Shown here piece by piece: positions 57,829 through 64,000 of a stretch of DNA of 64,000 nucleotides; the stretch's first letter is position 1, and each line of letters opens with the position of its first letter. The stretch spans positions 1 through 64,000 of the forward strand of contig CAZCSO010000005.1 of NCBI GenBank assembly GCA_964501315.1, in the 5' to 3' direction. Made by a program: the position numbers and the translations under genes. The notes under the pieces were generated by a model. That model was given only the letters and a program-made list of their open reading frames with translations, did not search any database and had not been told where the DNA came from. The stretch comes from UBA5603 sp964501315 (GTDB lineage Bacteria; Bacillota_I; Bacilli_A; Izemoplasmatales; Hujiaoplasmataceae).

Positions 57829-58593
57829 ATGACGTTTGAGATGGGCAGTTGGTTGCATTATAGTTTTATTGCTTCACCGTTTTTGATGGTCATTTTAATG
57901 AATTTAGGATTACGAAATCAATCCTTTGAACAAAAGCGCAAATGGGGCGTTGCCTTATCGTGGGTCGCCATTTTGTTATTGGTGTTAAGAAACGTAGAAA
58001 TCTTGGTTAAAAACGGATGGGTTATGGACGCTGAGGTTATTCCGCTTCAAATCTGTCATTTTGCGAATTTCGTTTTATTGTTGGCGTTTATGAACAATAA
58101 CAAAACATTGTTTTCCTTGGCCTTTTGTCTCAATTTGCCGGCAGCGATGATGTCGATCATCTTTGCTAATTCGCTTGAAAATTACGCAACGCTTTTGACG
58201 TTCCGTGCACAAGCGTATTTATGGGGGCACATGTTGATCGTGGGATTGACGCTCTTTGCGTTGACCAACGGCTTTATCAAAATCGACAGACAGCGCTTTT
58301 TGAAAACGTTGGGGTTGATGGTTGTTCTCTATCTTTCGGCGCTCATCATCAATAATGGGTTATCGCTTTTATGGGGATTAGACGCCAACTACTTTTACAC
58401 CCTCAAACCGGAAAACGGAACACCGCTAGAACTCTTTTACACGATGGGTAAAACCCTTCAGTTTCAGGGGTTTGAAGTCAATCCGCTTTACTTGTTACTG
58501 ACGGCAATGTTAGGCGGAGTCGTCGTCAGTGCGTTTTATGGAATGTATCATCTGGCCGCGTTGCGATGGCCACGCTTACGAAAAGACGATTAA
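57829..58593 (+). CDS. YwaF/TMEM164-like integral membrane protein
   Basis: This 254-residue protein has seven predicted membrane helices. PLQICHFANFVLLLAF near residue 72, the histidine in LWGHMLIVG near 136 and NYFYTLKPENGTPL near 190 match the YwaF (TIGR02206) family, related to eukaryotic TMEM164. The pattern of conserved Cys and His suggests an enzyme-like membrane protein, perhaps acting on lipid acyl groups as proposed for TMEM164. The bacterial role is unknown. GGAGG precedes ATG 57829, with TATAAT at 57799-57804. It is a single gene with its own terminator. Confidence 0.75.
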   Translation: MTFEMGSWLHYSFIASPFLMVILMNLGLRNQSFEQKRKWGVALSWVAILLLVLRNVEILVKNGWVMDAEVIPLQICHFANFVLLLAFMNNNKTLFSLAFCLNLPAAMMSIIFANSLENYATLLTFRAQAYLWGHMLIVGLTLFALTNGFIKIDRQRFLKTLGLMVVLYLSALIINNGLSLLWGLDANYFYTLKPENGTPLELFYTMGKTLQFQGFEVNPLYLLLTAMLGGVVVSAFYGMYHLAALRWPRLRKDD

Positions 58594-58605
58594 AAGTCTT
58601 TTTTT
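58581..58605 (+). terminator. Intrinsic terminator after the YwaF-like gene
   Basis: AAAAGAC (58581-58587) pairs with GTCTTTT (58596-58602), followed by T. It overlaps the stop codon. Confidence 0.7.
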
Positions 58606-58679
58606 ATTTTGGAGATTGGGTTGAAAACTTGATAGAAATCTTATACAATTTTGACAAAGAATGAATCAGGAGGACGTAC

Positions 58680-59495
58680 ATGCAACATACTTGGCTATTT
58701 TTGAGTGATATTCAGGCATTAAAAGAATCATGGTGGATGTATGCGTTAGGCATCTTTGTCACCCTCTTTATCATCTTCGGATCGCTTTATTTCGGGATTC
58801 AAGCATACCGAAAAAGCAAAGCACTACAAATGGATCCGGCAGTGATTAAGAAGACCGTTATCAGTTCCATTTCGTTTTCGATTTTACCCTCAATCGGTAT
58901 TTTCATTGGGGTTATCACGATGGCGGGATTATTAGGTATTCCGCTTCCATGGATTCGTTTGAGTGTCGTTGGTGCGCTTCATTACGAATTAATGGCCTTA
59001 TCGGTCGCAGCCGAAGGCGTGACACTCGCAACGCTGACAGTTGAAAACTTCGTCACCATTGCGTTCGTTATGACGCTATCGATCATTTGGGGAGGTTTGT
59101 TCGCACTGTTTTTCTTCAAAAAGTACCAACAAAAGGTCATTCAGAAAGCAACCGGTTCAAAACAAGGTGGCTTTGGAAAATTACTATTCGATGCTTTTTT
59201 TATTGGAATGATCTGTGCTTATTTTGGCGATGCCCTTGCGAAGATGATTACCTATCCCGTTAAGTTGATTGAAAATGGATCGTATGTGTTGGATGGAGAA
59301 GGCAATTATGTGATTGTTGATCAAAAGACCTTCGTTCCAATCATCGTAATGATATCGGCGATGGCAGCGATGGCCTTCTGTGAATGGTTAATTAAAAAGA
59401 AAAACGTCAAATGGTTGGAAAATTTCGCTCTTTCATTTTCAATGTTGTTCGGAATGACCGTTGCCGTTTTATTAGGAATCGGAGGGATCTACTAA
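58680..59495 (+). CDS. DUF5058-family membrane protein
   Basis: This 271-residue protein has about six membrane helices (roughly 17-37, 55-78, 83-100, 118-142, 170-192 and 222-262). The segments SSISFSILPSIGIFIGVI and GIPLPWIRLSVVGALHYE agree with my memory of DUF5058. Gly/Pro-rich kinks and polar residues in membrane regions suggest a transporter. AGGAGG precedes the ATG. It shares one base (TAATG) with the next gene, a second membrane protein, and then an M20 peptidase follows, so the three should function together. The cargo is unknown. Confidence 0.65.
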   Translation: MQHTWLFLSDIQALKESWWMYALGIFVTLFIIFGSLYFGIQAYRKSKALQMDPAVIKKTVISSISFSILPSIGIFIGVITMAGLLGIPLPWIRLSVVGALHYELMALSVAAEGVTLATLTVENFVTIAFVMTLSIIWGGLFALFFFKKYQQKVIQKATGSKQGGFGKLLFDAFFIGMICAYFGDALAKMITYPVKLIENGSYVLDGEGNYVIVDQKTFVPIIVMISAMAAMAFCEWLIKKKNVKWLENFALSFSMLFGMTVAVLLGIGGIY

Positions 59496-60175
59496 TGAAT
59501 CCGAATCAAACCTATAACAATCAATTGCATAAAGAAGGACGCCTATTTGTCGTCATGGGATTAAGCGTCATGATTTTAGTTCCCGTGATTATCATGATTG
59601 CATCGAAAACACCGCCGAACATCGACCAAATGGTCATCGGTATCGGCGTGTTATCGTTAATCTATTTACCGGGTGGTATCGTCGAAGTGGCGACGTATTC
59701 GCCGATGCTCGGCACCACGGCGACGTATTTGGCTTTTATTACCGGTAATTTGGCCAACTTAAAAATCCCCTGCGTGATGAACGCTCGCAGTTTGGCAAAA
59801 ACCGAAATCAACACCTTGGAAAACGAAATCGTTTCGACACTCTCGGTCGTTGCATCGACGCTCACGACCGTTGGGATTATGTCGATGGGCATTTTGTTAT
59901 TAATCCCCTTAAGACCGATATTATCGTCTCCGGTATTACAACCCGCCTTCAATTGGGTCGTTTCAGCGTTGTTTGGAGCATTGGGCTATAAGTACTTTAA
60001 AGGCAACCTGTCCTACGTGATTGCCCCGTTAGGTTTGATGGTCATTCTTGGTTTTCTCGCACCGAAATTCGTGATTGGCAATTTGACCATCATCATCATG
60101 ATCGGCGCGGTTGTGAGTGTTCTCTTCGCTAAACTTATCTATGATAAAAAGAATAAAAAGGAAGTGAGTGCATGA
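59495..60175 (+). CDS. Partner membrane protein of the DUF5058-M20 operon
   Basis: This 226-residue protein has about six membrane helices, with polar stretches PGGIVEVATYSPMLGTTATY and NLANLKIPCVMNARSLAKTE between helices that resemble substrate-binding re-entrant loops. I do not recognise a named family. GGAGGG precedes ATG 59495, which overlaps the upstream stop. It overlaps the M20 peptidase by four bases. Two small membrane proteins encoded together often form one transporter, and the linked peptidase suggests amino acids or dipeptides as cargo. This is inference. Confidence 0.55.
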   Translation: MNPNQTYNNQLHKEGRLFVVMGLSVMILVPVIIMIASKTPPNIDQMVIGIGVLSLIYLPGGIVEVATYSPMLGTTATYLAFITGNLANLKIPCVMNARSLAKTEINTLENEIVSTLSVVASTLTTVGIMSMGILLLIPLRPILSSPVLQPAFNWVVSALFGALGYKYFKGNLSYVIAPLGLMVILGFLAPKFVIGNLTIIIMIGAVVSVLFAKLIYDKKNKKEVSA

Positions 60176-61620
60176 TCTACGTTCTGTATGCCTTACTCGG
60201 GTTAGTCGGATTACTCATTGTGCTGCTGATCGTTGCCCTGATCAGAACCCTTTTGTCCAAACCGTTTGTGGCCACTAAAACGCCACTATCGATCGATGAC
60301 GCCACTAAAAAAACGTACGCTGAAGGCCTCTTGGCCATGGTCCATCATCCCACGATTGCCAGTAAAAGCAATCAGGACGAGACCGAATTCCTCCGTCTTC
60401 AAGAAACGATGAAGAACCTGTTCCCCCGTGTCTTTGAAACCATGGAAGTCGTTCATTTCCCCGGGGGAAGCCTTTTGTTGAAATGGGAAGGCGAACATCA
60501 CGATGCCCCCTTGATCTTGATGGCGCATCAAGACGTTGTCCCCGCTCCCAAAGAAGGTTGGCATTGCGACCCGTTTGAAGGAATGGTTAAGGACGGCGAC
60601 GTTTATGGACGCGGTTCATTTGACACCAAATCGACGTTGTTTGCTTTTTATCAGGCTTGTGAAGACTTGATAAAAGACGGCTTCTCACCCAGACAGGACG
60701 TTTATTTGGCAAGTTCCGCTGATGAAGAAATTTCGGGGATTGGCGCTGAAACCACGGTAGCGTATTTAAAAGCTCACGGTGTCAAACCGAAACTTGTCTT
60801 AGATGAAGGCGGGGCCATTGTGACGGGTGCGTTACCGACGTCACAAGCACCCTTAGCGTTAATTGGCGTACTGGAAAAAGGGTACGTCAATTTCAAAGTC
60901 AAGGCAACCTCCTCCGGCGGTCATTCATCAACGCCACCGAAAAAGACGCCGATTGCACAATTGTCCAAATTCATCGTTTCCATTGAAAAAAGCAATCCTT
61001 TAAAAACGAAAATGATTCCCGAAGTAGCGAGTTTGTTCGAAACGGCTTCAAAGTCGATGAAAGGAATCTACCGTTATCTGTTTGGTAATTTATGGTTGTT
61101 CAAGGGACTGTTGACCAAATTACTGCCGATTATCAATCCCTATGGCAATGCGATGTTATCGACGACCATTGCTTACACGATGATGAAAGGAAGCGACGCC
61201 GAAAACGTTATTCCGAACGAAGCGTACGTTCTGTTGAACTGCCGAACGCATCCGATTCAAGACATAACTTCGACACAAAACGCCTTATCAAAACGCGCAA
61301 AGAAATTCGGTTGTGTCCTTGAAATGGTCGAAGGCAGAGAAGCCACGCCCATCGTTTCTACGAAGAGTGATGCGTATGCTCTGTTAGAAAAAACGATTGA
61401 AACCAGTTTTCCGGACGTCATGATTTCACCGTACGTCATCTTAGGCGGAACAGACTGCCGGCATTATACCGACATCAGCGATGCGGCACTACGGTTTTCA
61501 CCCGTTCGTATCAGCAATCACGATTTGAAGAAAATGCATGGCATCAACGAATCGGTTTCGATTGATTCCGTCTCAGAAGCCGTGGTTTTTTACAAGCAAT
61601 TGATTCGCGATTTTCAGTAA
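60172..61620 (+). CDS. Membrane-anchored M20 family metallopeptidase (carboxypeptidase-S/dipeptidase-like)
   Basis: This 482-residue peptidase has an N-terminal membrane helix (about 3-24), then a di-zinc M20 domain. Zinc ligands and catalytic residues appear in LMAHQDVVP, YGRGSFDTKS and SADEEISGIG, with the C-terminal GGTDCRHY supplying the last histidine. A dimerisation domain with SSGGHSSTP lies between. It resembles yeast Gly-X carboxypeptidase and PM20D1-type enzymes, which hydrolyse dipeptides or N-acyl amino acids. A basic stretch after the helix (IRTLLSK) suggests the catalytic domain faces the cytoplasm. Coupled to the two membrane proteins, it may process what they import. Confidence 0.85.
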   Translation: MIYVLYALLGLVGLLIVLLIVALIRTLLSKPFVATKTPLSIDDATKKTYAEGLLAMVHHPTIASKSNQDETEFLRLQETMKNLFPRVFETMEVVHFPGGSLLLKWEGEHHDAPLILMAHQDVVPAPKEGWHCDPFEGMVKDGDVYGRGSFDTKSTLFAFYQACEDLIKDGFSPRQDVYLASSADEEISGIGAETTVAYLKAHGVKPKLVLDEGGAIVTGALPTSQAPLALIGVLEKGYVNFKVKATSSGGHSSTPPKKTPIAQLSKFIVSIEKSNPLKTKMIPEVASLFETASKSMKGIYRYLFGNLWLFKGLLTKLLPIINPYGNAMLSTTIAYTMMKGSDAENVIPNEAYVLLNCRTHPIQDITSTQNALSKRAKKFGCVLEMVEGREATPIVSTKSDAYALLEKTIETSFPDVMISPYVILGGTDCRHYTDISDAALRFSPVRISNHDLKKMHGINESVSIDSVSEAVVFYKQLIRDFQ

Positions 61621-61683
61621 TCTTCACACATTCATCGTTTTGTCTTGGTATACTATCAGTAGCTAAAATAAAAGGAGGTCTCT

Positions 61684-62736
61684 ATGTTATTCCCAAAACA
61701 CGATTTTGAAAAAACATCCTGCAAGGACGCCAACGTTGAAAAAGGAATGCTCGTCGATTTGTTCGATAAGATCAACGACGATGCCATTAACGTCCATTCC
61801 TTGATGCTCATCAAAGATGGCGCAAAGGTATTTGATGCGTATGCGTATGAGCAAACCCCGGAAACGCACGACAATGTCTTTTCGGTCTCGAAGTCCTTCA
61901 CATCCCTCGCCATCGGCATGCTTATTGACCGCAAGTTACTGTCGGTAACGGATTTGATTTGGCCGTTTTTCAAAGAAGAAGTCCCCAATCCTAGCGATCA
62001 TTATAAAAAACTCACCGTTCAACATCTCTTGACGATGAGCGCCGGACAAGTCCGCGATTACACCGATCAGGTAAATGACAAGACCGATCCAATCGCTGTC
62101 TTTTTCTCAGGTGACGTTGCCCATGAACCCGGAACCCATTTTATGTATAACAATCTCTGCTCATTTATCTTGTCAGCCATCGTTACCAAAATCACCCATG
62201 AAAACTTGAACGATTTTCTCGATCATGAATTGTATCAACCGCTCGGTATTGAAAAACCCGAGTGGAGAAACTGGGGTCCGTATGCCTTTGGAGCCAGTGG
62301 GTTACGATTGACCTTAAACGATATGGGCCGATTTGGGTTGTTGCTACTGAATGAAGGCATGTGGGAATCAAAACAAATCGTATCCTCTAAATACATCCAA
62401 GAAGCGACCTCCTACCACATAGCTACGAGCAATTGCGATAAGGAACAAGATCGGTTCGGCTATGGCTATCAATTTTGGATCAACGATTTCGGAGATTACC
62501 GATGCTCTGGTTTATTCAATCAACAAATTATCATCAACCGTCGGTTCAACTGTGTCTTCGTATTCAAAGCCTACACCGAAGATCCTTTGTTAGGACTTTT
62601 CTCGAACTATGTTTTGCCCGCAATGGAAAAAGGGTGGTTGTACGATAATTTCACGTTACGTCATTACACTCAACGCTTTCATGATGCCTCAAAAACGTTG
62701 ATTGAACAAGAAAAAGAAACAAGAACACTCTACTAA
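61684..62736 (+). CDS. Serine hydrolase of the beta-lactamase/penicillin-binding-protein class C family
   Basis: This 350-residue protein has the SxxK motif in FSVSKSFTSLA near residue 63 and the Y-x-N motif in FMYNNLCSF near 157. The third motif (HxG/KTG) is not obvious, and CSGLFNQ near 277 stands in its place. It has no signal peptide, so it is an intracellular esterase, amidase or D-amino-acid-peptide hydrolase rather than a secreted beta-lactamase. AGGAGG precedes the ATG. A TATACT 30 bases upstream suggests its own promoter. Confidence 0.82.
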   Translation: MLFPKHDFEKTSCKDANVEKGMLVDLFDKINDDAINVHSLMLIKDGAKVFDAYAYEQTPETHDNVFSVSKSFTSLAIGMLIDRKLLSVTDLIWPFFKEEVPNPSDHYKKLTVQHLLTMSAGQVRDYTDQVNDKTDPIAVFFSGDVAHEPGTHFMYNNLCSFILSAIVTKITHENLNDFLDHELYQPLGIEKPEWRNWGPYAFGASGLRLTLNDMGRFGLLLLNEGMWESKQIVSSKYIQEATSYHIATSNCDKEQDRFGYGYQFWINDFGDYRCSGLFNQQIIINRRFNCVFVFKAYTEDPLLGLFSNYVLPAMEKGWLYDNFTLRHYTQRFHDASKTLIEQEKETRTLY

Positions 62737-62761
62737 ATGCGCTCATTAGCGCATTTTTTTT
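62735..62761 (+). terminator. Intrinsic terminator after the serine hydrolase
   Basis: AAATGCGC (62735-62742) pairs with GCGCATTT (62749-62756), followed by T to 62761. Confidence 0.88.
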
Positions 62762-62770
62762 ATGAAAATA

Positions 62771-62800
62771 GAAAAGCCACTTCCGAAGAAGCGGCTTTTC
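62771..62800. repeat. Stable hairpin without T-tract
   Basis: GAAAAGCC-CTTC pairs with GAAG-GGCTTTTC around CGAA with one A/C mismatch. No T-run follows on either strand, so it is not a clear terminator. It could be an RNA-processing or 3'-end-stabilising element. Confidence 0.5.
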
Positions 62801-62945
62801 CAAGGCGTGTATGTTTAAGGAGAAAAACGGTAACGACTTTATGCTTCTATGATACATCTTCTTTATGAAAATTGTGTGAAGAAATCATTGAAGTACTGTG
62901 AAGTTATCAAATCGGTTTATTTTTTTAATTACTCGTATTCGAACA

Positions 62946-62974
62946 TAGACAAAATAACGATATTTTGGTATAAT
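62946..62974 (+). promoter_or_regulatory. Promoter of the last operon in the window
   Basis: TAGACA (62946-62951) and TATAAT (62969-62974) are separated by 17 bases. Confidence 0.65.
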
Positions 62975-63007
62975 TTATAAATGGAATTAAGGTAAGGACG
63001 TGTTAAC

Positions 63008-63883
63008 TTGGAAATGAGAACGCTCATTGAGACCCTACAATTTAAACAAAGCGTGAATCGTTCCGGTATCGGCGTCATTCAAAATCGATACATTACGATT
63101 TTCCCTGGCAAATACGGTTTTTCAATCGTCCCTTACTTTACCATTTTATTGACCGAACCGCCTAGCAGCGAAACCCTTGACGGTCTATCAAAAACATTGA
63201 AAAATTTTAAGGTTGTCGTTTCAGCCGAAGCATCAACCCTCATCATCATTTTTAACGAACCCATCGTTTCGTTAAAACCCTATGCCATCGAAGCGATGAA
63301 AAACATGCTGGATAAGCTAATCGGGTTGTTCAAGGATTACCAGTTAACGCAACCACAGTCGTGCGTGTATTGTCAAAATCCGGGGTATGAAACCTATTAT
63401 TACGAACACGGCGTTCATCATCCGGCACACGAATCATGCCTGAAGTTAAAACACAACAATGATACCAAAGCGACGAATCAACCGATTGATTCGATGTCCT
63501 ATGTCAAAAGCATCGTTATCATGATGGTACTTGGGTTTATCGCTTCCATTCCATCGATTTTATCGGTGATTTATTTACCCCTTATCTATGCGATTTTATT
63601 GGTGTTGGTACCCTTGGGAAATACAGTGGGTTTTGCATTGGGTAAAGGGGTCGTGACCAAAGAAGCACAACGCTTAATTAAGTTGAGCGGTTATTTAACG
63701 GGTTTTATCGTGATTGCCTGGGCGTGGATATTTTACGCCAAGGCACAAAACGTTTCGATTTGGGTTTATTTGTCTGACAGCAACCATTGGATACCTTTTT
63801 TATTCGATTGCGTTGTCGGTGGACTGTTCATCACCTTGGGACTATTTTTCGGGAGCAGACGCTTACCGATTCGAAAATTATAG
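63008..63883 (+). CDS. Unknown membrane protein with a Cys/His cluster
   Basis: This 291-residue protein has a soluble N-terminal domain (1-115), a possible metal-binding segment at about 119-146 with CVYCQNPGYE and HHPAHESC (a C-x2-C pair followed by His and Cys), then three or four membrane helices (about 170-195, 200-215, 220-245 and 260-282). I do not recognise the family. The start is uncertain: TTG 63008 is 10 bases after AAGG, and ATG 63014 is also possible. It is followed by AGGAGG and the CvfB gene, so they are likely one operon. Confidence 0.55.
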   Translation: MEMRTLIETLQFKQSVNRSGIGVIQNRYITIFPGKYGFSIVPYFTILLTEPPSSETLDGLSKTLKNFKVVVSAEASTLIIIFNEPIVSLKPYAIEAMKNMLDKLIGLFKDYQLTQPQSCVYCQNPGYETYYYEHGVHHPAHESCLKLKHNNDTKATNQPIDSMSYVKSIVIMMVLGFIASIPSILSVIYLPLIYAILLVLVPLGNTVGFALGKGVVTKEAQRLIKLSGYLTGFIVIAWAWIFYAKAQNVSIWVYLSDSNHWIPFLFDCVVGGLFITLGLFFGSRRLPIRKL

Positions 63884-63892
63884 GAGGTTATC

Positions 63893-64000
63893 ATGATTTT
63901 AGGAACGTACAATTTGCTTGAAGTGGTTCGAATTTCCGATATTGCCTATATTTTATCGGATGGCGATAACGAGATCTTTTTGCATAAAAAAGAAGCGACG
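63893..64000 (+). CDS. cvfB: CvfB/YitL-like S1 RNA-binding protein (cut by window end)
   Basis: Thirty-six codons are visible from ATG 63893, which is preceded by AGGAGG. The start MILGTYNLLEVVR, followed by YILSDGDNEIFLHKKEA, matches the first S1-like domain of CvfB/YitL proteins (lead glycine, V/R core, LxDG turn and KKEA end). Members carry several S1 domains and a winged helix and bind RNA. The remainder is outside the window. Confidence 0.75.
   Translation, partial: MILGTYNLLEVVRISDIAYILSDGDNEIFLHKKEAT

Overview
The window is a gene-dense chromosomal segment of a low-to-moderate-GC bacterium with Bacillota/Mycoplasmatota character. The signs are strong AGGAGG ribosome-binding sites, TTGACA/TATAAT promoters, CIRCE (HrcA), CsoR and cre-like operators, AddAB rather than RecBCD, a PTB-BUK pathway and a ClpB without its N-terminal domain, a form also found in mycoplasmas. 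TGA is used as a stop and Trp is encoded by TGG, so this is the standard code and not the Mycoplasma/Spiroplasma code. Ferredoxin-linked 2-oxoacid oxidoreductase, rubredoxin, a [4Fe-4S]-type serine dehydratase and a membrane pyrophosphatase point to an anaerobic amino-acid fermenter. An Izemoplasmatales- or Acholeplasmatales-like lineage fits, but this is inference. I saw no tRNA, rRNA, CRISPR array, transposase or phage gene. One 100-N scaffold gap lies inside copA.

Layout. 1-3942: a truncated gene, a small membrane protein, then a leftward redox operon (NTF2-like, SDR, CrtI-like FAD oxidoreductase, flavodoxin). 4136-6262: TPR-GAF-GGDEF protein. 6540-12814: nine-gene branched-chain amino-acid fermentation operon (leucine dehydrogenase, P-loop ATPase, four-subunit 2-oxoacid:ferredoxin oxidoreductase, phosphate butyryltransferase, butyrate kinase) with a cre-like site at its promoter. 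12896-15619: NAD salvage (pncA, pncB) coupled to an EEP-fold hydrolase. 15620-18919: a structured leader, a zincin-like protein, an NAD-epimerase and an aldehyde dehydrogenase. 18920-20695: guanine-type purine riboswitch and NCS2 permease. 20794-25599: leftward ion transporter, membrane pyrophosphatase and serine dehydratase.

25718-31675: small units (acyltransferase-like, rubredoxin, RidA, MscL, DegV, Fe-ADH, aldo/keto reductase, NYN/OST-HTH). 31708-34412: copper operon copA-copZ-csoR with a CsoR-type operator. 34424-37185: compact cobalamin riboswitch, DUF4430-like lipoprotein and ECF S component, followed by a GGDEF/HD-GYP protein. 37267-39972: ferritin and CIRCE-controlled clpB. 40021-47078: thiol and sulfur genes (dihydrolipoamide dehydrogenase, nucleotidyltransferase, cysteine desulfurase, thioredoxin-like protein, thioredoxin-CcdA fusion, cysE, cysK). 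47113-47663: hsp20 with two CIRCE elements. 47741-55047: addB-addA-GH20 hexosaminidase. 55089-57777: two Sel1-repeat proteins. 57829-62761: YwaF-like protein, a three-gene membrane-pair plus M20 peptidase operon, and a serine hydrolase. 63008-64000: an unknown membrane protein and the start of a CvfB/YitL gene.

The most interesting candidates are the riboswitch-controlled B12 uptake pair, the DUF5058-type pair with a membrane-anchored M20 peptidase, the lpd-to-CcdA thiol cluster, and the purine riboswitch whose P1 strand can pair with the terminator.
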